Of a stretch of DNA of 64,000 nt, positions 53,751 to 64,000 are shown piece by piece. The stretch spans positions 12,906,734-12,970,733 of the forward strand of contig JASSKH010000003.1 of NCBI GenBank assembly GCA_031763025.1, given 5' to 3'. Numbering within the stretch: position 1 is the first letter of the stretch; each line of letters begins with the position of its first letter. The translations under genes and the position numbers were made by a program. This stretch comes from Macrocystis pyrifera (Eukaryota; Sar; Phaeophyceae; Laminariales; Laminariaceae). The notes below the pieces were generated by a model. That model made no database searches. It was not told the DNA's origin and saw only the letters and a program-made list of their open reading frames with translations.

Positions 53751-56700
53751 TCAAACTTCTCCCTCTTCGTCGAAATCGTCCATGTACTCGCTGATGTCCC
53801 CATTGGCTTCAGAAGCCACCCTCACGTCGTCGTCATCGTCCTCGTCATCGACGGCTCCGTCGCCGTTGCCTAATACCAACCCGGTCGCTCCGCGCAGGGT
53901 TTCACTTGCGGATGGATGCTCACCGCCGGTGGCAGTAGCATCACTACGGCTAGAAGAAGATTCCATATTGTTGCCGGAAATTTCCGCGGTGGCAGGGTGT
54001 CGAGCATCAACTCTTGATGCGTCTCGTTCTTGCGCAGTTACGGTTGCAAACTTGACTGTTCCCTCCCCCACCTGTTCCACTGGCGCCCTGGACTCAAACC
54101 CTGGGGGATCCGCGTTGCCGCCCTGCATCCTGTTCTCCACCTCTTGCGTCTCCTCATCCTCCTCCTTGCCCTCCCTCCCCTCCTCCCATACATCCTTCCT
54201 TCCTCCCCTCCTTCTCTCCTCCTCATCCTCGTCCTCGCCCTCCTTCCCCTCCTTCCCGCCCTGTTCCCGCTCTCTTTTCTCTTCCCCCTCCTCCTCCCTT
54301 TCCCTCTTCCCGCTCCTCCCCTCCCTCCTCCCTCCCCCCCCTCCTCCCCTCCCCTCCACCTCACCCCTCCCTCCCTGCTTTTCCTTCCTCCCACCCCCCT
54401 CCCCCCTCCCCTCCTCCTCCTTCCTCTCCTCCCTCTACCCTTCCCTCCTCGTCCTTCGTCTCCCCCCCCCCCCCCCCTCCTCTCTCCCTCTCCCTCTCAC
54501 CTCCCCCTCCCTCCTCCTCCTTCCCCTCCTCCCGCTCCTCGTTCTTCTTCTCCTTCTTCTCCTTCCCCCCCCTCGCCCCTCCTGCTCTTCCGCCCCCCGC
54601 TCCTCCTTCTCCTTCATCTTCCCCTCCTTCCAGTTCCGCTCCTCCTGCTCCTCCTCCTCCCCCGCTGTTCATTATCCTCCTGCTTCCTCTGCTTCCCCTT
54701 TCCCTCTTCCTCCTCCTCATCCTCCTCTTCCTCCTCCTCCTCCTCCTCCTCTTTCTCATCTCCCTCCTCTCCCTCCTCCCTCATTCCCTCCTCCTCCTCT
54801 CTCTCTCTCCTCTTCCTCCTCCTTGGTTATACCTTTGGGTTCTCCAGCAACGCCGCCATGATCGCGCTCGCCGCTGCTGTTTGGTGCATCCTCTGGCGTT
54901 TTGTGGCCCGTCCTTTCGTCCTCTGCCGATACCACCGCTGCCAAAGAACCTCCGGCGTCCTCTTCTCCCACCGACGACCCCTGCGGCGAAGGTGGTTCTA
55001 CGTTGTAGATGCTGTCACTGTCCTCATCGTTGTCGTTGTCGTTTTCGTTGTTGTTGTTGGTATTGTTGTTGTTGCTGCCGTTGTCGTGGTCCGGACTTGC
55101 ATGTTGTTGGCTGGCGGTAGAAGCGAGTGAGGGGGTTTCGTCTCCCTCTACTTCTTTCCTCACTTGTTTTTGTTCTTGTTCTGGTTCTTCTGGTTTTTCT
55201 TCCACTGCTTGGTTTTCCTCCAATAGTCCTTCTTCCTCCACTACCTCGTCTTCTTCTGCTTCTTCCACTACGTCGTCTTCCTCCACAGCTTCGTCTTCCT
55301 CCTCAACTTCGCTTTCGTCGTAGTCTTCTTCCTCGACCGACGAGTATTCGACTGATGTGTCGCTTCCGTTTTCCCCCCTTGTCTCTTCACGCCAGATTTC
55401 GAAGCAGCAGCACCAACCGCAGCAACGACAGCACAGTCACTGGAGGAATCGGCCGCCCAGCCTTCGGGCACAGCCGGAGGCACAACATTGGTGTGTTTGA
55501 TCACGTCATCACCCCCCGTGTTCCCCTCGCTGATGCCGCCGTCGGCGCTCGTGCCTTCCTCGTGCCATTGACCATCACTCACGCCGCCGATCGCGCTGCT
55601 TGTGGCGTGACCTGTGTTTGCCGACGCGCTACCGAGGCCACTCGTGGCACTTTCTCCCTGAACTTGCTCTAGTAGCGTGGGTGCGATGTGCCCTCTGCCA
55701 ACCCCCCCGCCAACATCTAGGCGGTGTTCATCCAACGAGTGTGCCTCGTCGTCAGCGATGCCATCTCTGGTACGTCCGCGGCGACTTCGCTCTTCCTCTG
55801 AACGAGTGTCCAATGCTGCGGTACTACGCGCTGTCAAACTGCCGTCGCTATTTCGCGCCTCACACGGCGAGCTCCACTTCTTCCCCAATTCCCCGCCACG
55901 GCAGCTGTCTCCTGCCGACTGTAAGCTCAACACCATTTTCTCATCTACGTATTTCGTCTCCGGCACACCTTCCCCGCCTCCGTCCGACTGATCCCCGCCG
56001 TCCCCGTCCGATTGATCCCCGCCGTCCCCGTCCGCTTGACCCCCTCCACCCCCGTTCGCTTGACCCCCGCCGTCCCCGTCCGCTTGAACGGCTTCCTCCC
56101 GTCGAGGAGGAATGGATGCAGGTGAGTTTGACCACCCCTCGCCATGCTCGCCGTTGTCATCGTCGTCATCGTCGTCATGCATAGCAGCTCTAGAGGCAGT
56201 TTTGTTGTCTCGCTTTTGCCCTGCATTCCCCGCCGGAAGACATGGGGCCTCCTCTCCAATCGACACGCCATGCGAAGAGCCCGCGCTCCGGCCGTCCGTG
56301 AGCGCATCCGACTCCGGAAAAAAAAACGCCCGTTACGATTTGAACGCCTCCAAGTCAGCCGCTGCTGCTTGTTCCTAAGAAATGGAGCTGAGTGCAACGA
56401 TTCTTCCGCCTGGCGTCTCCGGGAAGGTGCGGAGAGCGGCCGGCCACGCGAGCGCGCCTGACCGTAGCCCGATCTCGTTCCTACAGCCGACGACAACGCC
56501 AGCCTCGCGGCGATTGGACCCACGGAAGAGCCTCCCTCCATAACCCTCCGACCTTTTCCCCGAGTTCTGCTGTTGTTGTTGTTGTAGCCGAACCGCCGTG
56601 GCTCCAACCTGGATGGCGTTGAACGCGGCGCCCTGCGGGAATTTTGAGGGGTTGATGAGTTCGTACTGCCACCACCGACCGCTACTGCGTCTGCCGTCGC

Positions 56701-59700
56701 TGTTACTGCCGCCGCTGCAGATGACGCTCTTGCCGCTCTCGCCGCTCTCGTGGGGGTCTGGGTGGGACGTGCGGGAAGGCCCCTGCGCGTGGTAGAGGGA
56801 GGTTGCTGTTGGCGACCCTTTCCAGACAAGACCCGGGGATGGTAGAGACCGCCGTCAGGAATCTCTGACGGCGTGACGTGTTCTCGCGGACCCGGCGCCC
56901 TGCTTCCCTGTTTGTACTCTCGACGCAGCGCCTCCTCGTGGAGAACGGTAGGCTCGATGTCCGGCGCTTGTGCGTGTGGGGCGCCCTGCCCAGAAAAAAA
57001 GTGCCCTGCAGACTCCCTATGATCGTCGAGTTCGGGAACCATCCTCCAGCTTCTGCTGTGACGCTGCCCCCGTTGCGCCCCGTCTGTCTCCACACTCTCG
57101 ACCCGAAGCCGCTGCTGCTGCGCACACGACCGCGCCATGCCAGAGACTCCGGAAACCCGGTTGCGTAGACTCGCGCAGTACCGACTCGGACTCCGCACAC
57201 CTTCTTCTCCGCCCATCCCTCCCCTCCCCTCGGCGTCCGCGGGGCAGTAGTCCGTCGCTATCGACGGAGTGTTCTTGGCGGAGCATTGCTGCTCGATCAG
57301 TAATAGCCGACGAAGCCTTTGGATTTCGACGAAGTATTCCTCTGTTGCGGCAGTCATCTCTGCCATGGCCGACCATTCCTGCCGGGCCCGTTGAAGTTCC
57401 GAATTGGAAAAACGTGTTAATTTCAGGCGACACGCAGGGAAAAATAGTTGTGTGCGTATGTGTCAAACGTTTCAGAGCTTCGCATATGTTCTCTCGGGCA
57501 TTTCAATTCCAATACGATGATGGTTTTGCGTCGGGTAGATCATCATCGGTTGCACGATACCCTACTGTACCACGCTACCGGAAGCTGTCGGCCGTCAGAG
57601 TTTAAGGCTTGCGGATAGGATACCCCCCCAAGAGTACCGGAGTAGCAGTAGCGAACGGGTGTATACAATGTACAGTATGACACTGCCCGCACGACAACTG
57701 CGATGATCCTCTTCGCTGAGGTCACCAGCAACACAGCAGTTTGCGATCTGCGGTCATTGTGGATACTGCAGCAAGAAGGCCGGGTCGACAGCTGACGCCG
57801 GACCGCACAACCACAGTCAACACGCGCAGTGATATTAGCATGCTATCGCCGAACCTGTGATACGAACAGGGAGTAGTACAGCAGTGCACTGTCGGGCTCG
57901 GGCCGGTGCGGCGCGAGACGACGCTTTTCGCCCATTGCGGCATCCACCCCGGCCCGAACAACACCGAAAGACGGTGCCAAAACGTCCAAGGACGGCGCAT
58001 GGCCGATTGCCTGGTTTTAGTTTGCAATTCGGCTTGGTGTCGCCAACCGATCCCAACCGACTACAAGCGAGAAAAATCACCCCCCCCCGTCCCTATTATA
58101 TATAGGTTGGGTTGGCGTCGGTTGGCAACGACACTGCTGTACAACATGCCGTCATTACTTGAGGTAGACAACCAGGGCACCGCTTCTTTTTCTTTTTCTT
58201 TTGGCGATCGGTCACAGCTCGTGGTCGAGCTAGATCATTTGTGCGAAATAAAGAACCTTTATTCCGCGCAAGGAAAATGATCGTATCAAGTAGTGTTTAT
58301 GGTAAGGCACCCAAGAGGCAGTTACATAGTACTCCCATTGCTATCTCAAGAAGTGGCTATACCGGAAATGAAACTAACTCATTGAAGCTGTCATCCATAT
58401 GCAAGTCCGCCTCGCAAGCGGTTCTTAGTAAGATGCAGCTCACCCTTCGTGCGACTCGCCGGACACCTCACGGCGCTTCGCGCTTGGTGCAAGCAATGTC
58501 TGCCTGGTCGGTGAAAACCCGACAATACCGGTCCCGGCTTTGTAGAGATGCGAGGGTCTATGGTCATACGACTACGGCCATGCATGAGATCGAGTACATC
58601 CCTTCTATCGAGTACACCCCGCCCCCCCCCGGCCGATGACGACCCGCCAGAGGTGCTTCTGGGGGGGGGGGGGGTGGAGGTGAAAACAATACAAATACCT
58701 GCGGTACAAAATGTCATGCGTATGCACTCTCTATTCACAACTCACAGACGAAGTAACCAACAACAGATTTTTTTTTTGAATATTCAATACCAGGTGTTGC
58801 TGTACTTCAAACACTATAAATCGTCTACGTACAACAGACTACTGACATAACAAAATGCTCCTGCTGTAAAATTTGACGGGGTTGATCGGAACTCATAATT
58901 TTTTACATGAGCTGCGTACTACATAGGTGGCGCGCGTTCCACTAAGCGAGCATTTTATACACCCATTTGCACCCCTCACGAAGGAAATAGATACCACAGG
59001 TCGGCACCCCCCCCTCCGCCTGGGTACGTACTCGAACTCGCAATACCTTTCCGTGTTTGATCGTCTCGAGTTCTTCGTCACGGCGGTTGAGCTGCTGCTG
59101 AAGCTCCCGCTTCTGATTCACCAGCGTCCTCACCATCGAACTCTTCTTCACCTTGCAACGTACGGCGTTCAACGCGCGTTCGTTCCTGACACGCAGTACA
59201 TGCATACAGCATGCGGTGAAATCGGGGGGGGGGGGTGAGGAAATCAGTAGGGGGGGGGGGGGGGGGAGGCTCGTCGGCGGGTGACACCCCTCGCTGATCG
59301 AGCTCTACTTATAAGGCGCCCGATAGGGTTACGAATACGTACCAGGAGGTACTGTTTTGTAGGCACTCTCGAGATCGACGGGGTAGGCGCTGTGGCGTGC
59401 CTCTTCAAGTTGTGAACGAACTGCGGTTCAAATATGACTACACGTCCGACAGGATCACGATCTACTGTACGTAGATCATTCAAGTCCTAGCCTACCGTTA
59501 TGGGATGTTGTGCAGGATCTGTGTAGTACAGATCCAACCCGGGAAACACGTCCTACAGTAGGTCATGCACGATATACGGCTCCCAACCGGCAACATGATG
59601 AACTACAGTAGTAGATCATAAAGATCAGAAATATATCTACACCCTACAAGATCTACATGATGAAGTAATAATCGATTATCTGGCCGGGGTGTGACGATGC

Positions 59701-62334
59701 CATTCGGGATTTCGGCTCAGTCAGCAAGCAGCGCATTTGCCGTACGCCACGTCAGTATGAACAACTCGGTCACACAGCAACCGCTGGCAAAACCGATATA
59801 CAGAAGGCGCCCGCTGTTTAAAAGTAAGAAACGCCAACTTGGCTCCGAATCTCAACTTCTTAAATTATTAGTGGTGCTGCCACCAATGAGTTGAGCAACA
59901 GGCTACTGTTCGCTATTATATTAGGTGGGATTTAGTCTATGGCATCCGACCCTGAGCACCGTTTCTTCGGTAGAATTTCTTGTTCGTGGTGAGAAAACGA
60001 ATCTAATCATCTTTACTGTTTTTCAAGAGCGGCCGCCCTCTTTGTGTACGTGGCCGACAGCTCTACGTACGCATGAACATGCTGGGCCTCAGCGAGGACA
60101 CCGTTCCTGTTGCTTGCAAGTACGAAATGAACTATTACAATGATATTGTTGCAGTATTACAGTATTGTCGGGGACCACAGTAATCACGACCCATCATATA
60201 CATTATTAGAGATATACCATGACCTCTGAGCTAACAGTCAACGCTGACTGTTAGCTCAGTGATTAGGGTGTAACTCTAATACAGCACAATCCGGGGTCCA
60301 CCAGCTGCTAAGCCGGGACCTCGGATACACTCAAGGGTTACAATCCCTATAGTCAGTACTGTTGTTGCCAAAAAAAAAAAACGCCTGGTGTTAAGATATT
60401 GCCTTGTATGAGATTGAAAGACTGGTATATATTTTTTTACGAAACAAATTTGGTCCTGAATACTACTGTATGTTTCCCCGTAGTAGTACAATTGTTTCGT
60501 TGCCATCCGACAATGTGCAGCGTATATGTCGATCGCAAAAAAATGACGAAGAAAAAAAAAAAACGAGCAACTGAAAGACGCCGAAGGCGAGGTAAGAAGG
60601 AGAAAATACGCGGCGGCGTTGGTGGGTGTGCATGCATGCCTTGGCGCACGTCACGCAGGGGCGCCAACGAGTTTAGTTGTGTCATGTACGGAAGGCATCT
60701 TGTACATTTCGAGACTGTGAAATCGACTCCTCGTATTGTATGGATGTGGGAGAGGTTCGGTTCAGGCACTTTTTTTAATTTTTTTTATCACTTTTACTTT
60801 CCAGCCTAACTCCTAGGAGGTTTTATCCCCAGAGATCTTCTGGGCAAGCCGTGGTCACAGGCGTCGTCCGCGACTCCCCCCCCCGGTACGTGCCTTTTAT
60901 TTTTTTCGCGCATAGGGTTCAGCCTTCCCACTGCTCGTCGATTTTCATCAAATGAATGTAGCTAACTCACTCTCTCGCGCTTTCCGCTAGTCAATTGTTG
61001 ATGCAAGAAAAAGTCCCCACGAGCATGCTACTCGGGGAGACTCGAACCCGCGAAACTGATGTTGATACGCGGGCCACCCAGCAAGCCACCGGGGACGATG
61101 TGCTATAATAGTTCGGACAAAAATGAAGACTCGTAGTTGAACGACACCCCAAACCGATTTGACGCACAAAAAGCCTACTAACCAAAACGCCCTTTGCATC
61201 TATCCGTCAAACAGCGACTGAGCCCCCCCCCTCTACGTGAGCAATTCCAACGAAGCGTCGACCAAAAACCCCCGGTTCCATTAAAAAGAAGAAAAAAATG
61301 GCGGGTTTTGTGACTGCTGTGCCGCGCGCACCCTCCAACACGCAAAAGGTCGTGCCGCGTGACTGGTCTGATGGTGTGACGGTTTGGGTGTGTATGTATA
61401 CTGCTGTACTTCAAGTATAAGATTAGACGGTTTGACTGCTTGACTGTTAGGATCCTGCCTATTTTATGGTACGTACAATTTGTTCTCGTCTGCTCATACA
61501 CGACGTATGCTTACGTATTCATACTCTGTACTACACTCGTAGTCACAAAAAGTACGCTGTGGGCACGGTTACTTGTGTCCTGTCCGAGGGATATGTGGGT
61601 ATCACACGTATAGGTACGATACCACAGCAGTCGATTTTTCCATTACAGCAGTACACAGCAGTATATTGGTGTACCTGGCATAAAGCAATAATAAATACTC
61701 GTGCCAGGTGTATGATGATAGTTGTCTCACCTCTTGCTTGGAGCTTGCTCGAGCTCGGCGATAAGAATCTCGACGTTTCCATCCGCACGCAGGAGCTCCC
61801 CTTCCAGGCGCACCCCGTTCACTCGATACGCTTTCGTCTCCTCGGCGGCTCTGTTCAGCGCTAGCTTGAGTCTGCGGTTCTCGTCCTCGAGCTCCTCGAG
61901 GTCAACTACACGTAGCATGCCCCCCCGCCGCCGCTTACGATTGCTTCCCTGCCACCCCCCCGTGCCGTCACGCCCCTTCTCCCCCGGGCTGCGGCTTCGC
62001 GGCGCAATCGAAACTCGAGTCCAAGCTTGTTGTCGTCGCCGCCCCCTCCCCAACCATTGCTTGAGCGCGCTGAGGCGATGCGACCCGCGGCACCTCCTCT
62101 GTCGGCCGCCGGTCTTGAGCTGCTATAGCTCTTGGCGCTCCCGGGTCGCGGTGGACATGAGGCATCATCTCCCCTTCTTCTGTTGCTGCTGCTGACAGTA
62201 GAACGGGCAGCACTTGGTGATGAGATGTTTACTGCGTATGCCGCTGCGAGCGCGAAAGCTGCGCGTTCTCTTTGCCCTCGCTCCTCCTGCGGCCGCCGCG
62301 CTTCTCGCGCTCCCTGCGCTGCTACGCGTTGCAT
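53751..62334 (-). CDS. Putative coiled-coil protein with a long acidic, disordered tail
   Basis: Unrecognised protein, assembled from open segments on the minus strand. Segment 1, about 61731-62334, has a possible start Met at 62334, a Ser/Arg-rich region, then a helix (DLEELEDENRRLKLALNRAA, ending in EQAPSKR) and a GT donor. Exon 59047-59185 continues in phase with another helix (VNQKRELQQQLNRRDEELET). The next starts at about 57378 with MTAATEEYFVEIQRLRRLL. A long low-complexity Ser/Gly/Glu/Asp region follows and the frame ends EYMDDFDEEGEV at 53751. The frame must change at least three times: at or near a C7 run (61920 or 61955), the A9 run 56317-56325 and the C6 run 55373-55378. The tail across 54130-54830 cannot be resolved. 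A cytoskeletal or centriolar role is only a guess from coiled coils. It could also be two genes. Confidence 0.5.
54130..54830. repeat. ~700-bp polypyrimidine/polypurine tract
   Basis: The plus strand is almost pure C/T (CTCCTCC-like words) for about 700 bases with very few purines. The minus strand reads as Glu/Arg/Gly-rich in every frame, so coding claims here rest on flanks only. Such tracts can form triplex DNA. Confidence 0.85.
58098..58625 (+). repeat. Companion segment plus module R, plus-strand copy
   Basis: Companion from GGTTGGGTTGGCGTCGGTTG (58106) to about 58385, then module R from CATCCATATGCAAG (58393) to 58625. It is collinear with 38222-38760 and lies in an intron of the coiled-coil gene. 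Confidence 0.85.
60228..60257. other. Perfect 13-bp hairpin next to a tRNA-like A box
   Basis: GAGCTAACAGTCA and TGACTGTTAGCTC pair perfectly around an ACGC loop. The right arm overlaps a TAGCTCAGTGATTAGG A-box-like word, but no B box follows at the right distance. It could be the inverted end of a small element or a tRNA-derived fragment. Confidence 0.5.
60389..60420 (+). repeat. 32-bp LTR fragment of the gypsy family
   Basis: Matches the first 32 bases of the LTR at 2427 with two differences, starting exactly at its TGTT end. It is followed by a fragment like the right end of MITE family T (about 60445-60488). Confidence 0.7.
61013..61096 (-). tRNA. tRNA-like Pol III unit, probably not a standard tRNA
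   Basis: The 84-nt minus-strand unit has a 7-bp acceptor-like stem (GTCCCCG with TGGGGAC, last pair G-T), a D-arm-like GGC...GCC, and a B box (GGTTCGAGTCT). It is followed at once by TTTTT, the Pol III stop signal. Between the T-arm-like region and the acceptor lies an extra hairpin (CGAG, 7-nt loop, CTCG), and no clean 5-bp anticodon stem with a 7-nt loop forms; CCCGCG and CGCGGG pair around a 15-nt loop. It may be a tRNA-derived repeat, a decayed tRNA or an odd tRNA. No amino acid is assigned. Confidence 0.35.
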
Positions 62335-64000
62335 CGGTGTGTGTACAGCAGAGGAGCTGATGGTGATGACAACATCCGCCGTAGAGCTCGTCGATTCCTT
62401 CTTAGGGTGGTGTTTGGGATTCAAAAAGCAAAAAAATGCGGCGAAATTACGAAAATATTTGTTCTTGTGCTTGTGTACTCGTGTTCTTTTCATTTTTACT
62501 TGGAAATAGAGACCGATCAGGCGATCAGTAAAAGCAATTGAAAAATAAAATAAATAAGATATTTGACGGTTTCATTGCTCCGTGGAGGAGCGTTGGAGGA
62601 GCGGTGGATCCAACTCAGATTTTGGATCGCTTGTTGTGTGTGTGCAATGGATGTGTCCTCCAGCCTACTGTACTACTCGTAGCAGCAGCAGCAGCAGCCA
62701 TGGCGTCCCGAGCGGTCATCAGTCGCGGGAGAGGGGGCAGTCCAAGCCGGTGAGTCCAGCTTGTTGTTGAACACCCGGTACGTACATACGATATCAGCCG
62801 TCTTTTGGATCAACAAAATAGAACGATCTAGCCAGCGGTCATCGACGCACCGTACGAGTGTAACACGGAGGATAAAACACTCCCTTCATGGGACGACTTT
62901 CAGGGCCGAGTTTTCCCAAAACAGGGGGAGGGGGGCACACACAGTAAAAATGGTGGCTTTGGAAATATAGAAATATCTCGCCGAGACATTGGCCGCGTCG
63001 CTAGGCGTTTTCGCTCTCTCTCTCTCTCTCCCCTCTCCCCCGTTGTCGAGAAACCATGCTTTGAAATTCGCGGGGTATATGATACCAATCGTGTTACCAG
63101 TGTACGGTACCAGGTACCTCCAGATATCCGATCGACCAAAACGAAAACAAGTACTAATAGTACGAGTATACCAGGAATGATACCTGGGTACGTATCATAC
63201 CGGACTCTTACTCGTAAGGAGGACCGATGTGCGACACGTATTGATAGTAGAGTTGGATACCCTAATCGTAGTACGTGCTTCCTCACATTCTGTTGACCCT
63301 GTTATATACCGGCAGTTGATTCTATTCGGTATCCACTGCTGTAGCCGTGTGGTGCGTATACATTGCGAGCAAGCGGTTGAAAACCCCCATATCTGGTATA
63401 CAAGCAGTACCTGGTATTAACAGTAGATGGTTGACTGGCTTTTGGTCGGCGGAGGCCGATATTGCTGTGTTTCGCTCAGAATAGTTTTTACATCTCTATT
63501 CCCCAGTAGCCTTTACGGCGTCACTGAATTGTGATCTACAGTAGTAGCATGAAGTACGGAAATTGTTGGTTCGGAATAAGATGAGGTACCGTGAAAAAAA
63601 AAAAAACTGTGGTTTCTAATGTAGTGTTTCGGGCAATTTTCCAATAATTCCTTCTCAAACACCGGAACCAAACGTGGGTCACGCCAAATTCCCCCATTTC
63701 TATACTTCATCCAGTTCAAATATAATAATTCATGAGTGCGGTAAATCTGGCTGGCGTTTCGTCCAGAATACTTCAGAGTAATACTTCAGACATCTCCATT
63801 TCCAGGAAAAAAATCTGGAACTCAACCATCATAAGTGTGTTCGTACAAAGATCGAAAAGTCGTCTCCTTGACCCTCTGGTATAATAGCGTCTAGGGGAGT
63901 CACCGACCTTTTCGAGGAACGCATGTAAAGCACCCGAGGCCGATACACCAGGCGGCTTGTTGCAAGTGTTGCTGCGAGTATGAGTTTCGACTATGTACAG
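62335..64000. other. Interval upstream of the coiled-coil gene, no supportable gene
   Basis: A G-rich stretch followed by AATGGTGGCTTTGGA (62930-62965) repeats sequence at 29484-29525. CT runs lie near 63010-63035 and several TACCAGGTA-type palindromes near 63108-63190 and 63409. The promoter of the coiled-coil gene would lie at its left edge. Confidence 0.45.

Noticed and set aside
53545..55130. Two long plus-strand frames rich in Ser, Leu and Pro
   Set aside because: They read the polypyrimidine strand; any frame stays open there because stop codons need purines.

Overview
This is a window of eukaryotic nuclear DNA. It has spliced genes with GT-AG introns, dense transposable-element debris and many microsatellites, and no bacterial operons. 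The host makes motile cilia or flagella. The Ty3/gypsy and LINE protein fragments, together with long introns packed with repeats, remind me of stramenopile algae, brown algae in particular. That last step is from memory of these families and is unproven. Layout: 1-2704 is the 3' end of a Ty3/gypsy chromovirus (integrase plus chromodomain) closing with a 278-bp LTR. 2705-10281 is gene-poor: GC hairpins, one MITE, a broken LINE, tRNA-derived SINE copies and one orphan possible exon. 10282-18928 (minus) is a 12-exon N-terminal-motor kinesin of the kinesin-9 type. 19458-24923 (plus) is a five-exon gene for the axonemal inner-arm dynein light chain p28 (DNALI1). The two start codons are 529 bp apart, head to head, so two flagellar genes appear to share one promoter region. 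27243-36777 (minus, 5' end not found) is a RING-H2 E3 ubiquitin ligase with three SAP/MANF-C-like repeats after the RING. Roughly 37-53.7 kb holds no gene I can support. It is built from several repeat families: a ~230-bp dispersed module, a ~235-bp tandem satellite, two MITE families and a ~745-bp inverted-repeat element caught inside an older repeat. 53751-62334 (minus) is a probable coiled-coil protein with a long disordered acidic tail. How the genes fit together: kinesin-9 and p28 both act in the axoneme, one in central-pair/motility functions and one in inner dynein arms, which makes a shared promoter biologically sensible. The RING protein and the coiled-coil protein have no proven link to them. 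A recurrent oddity is that the reading frame of otherwise convincing exons changes by one base at homopolymer runs, in the kinesin, possibly p28, and repeatedly in the coiled-coil gene. This looks more like assembly base errors than independent gene death. All exon borders are read by eye from splice signals, phase arithmetic and family knowledge; none is backed by transcripts.
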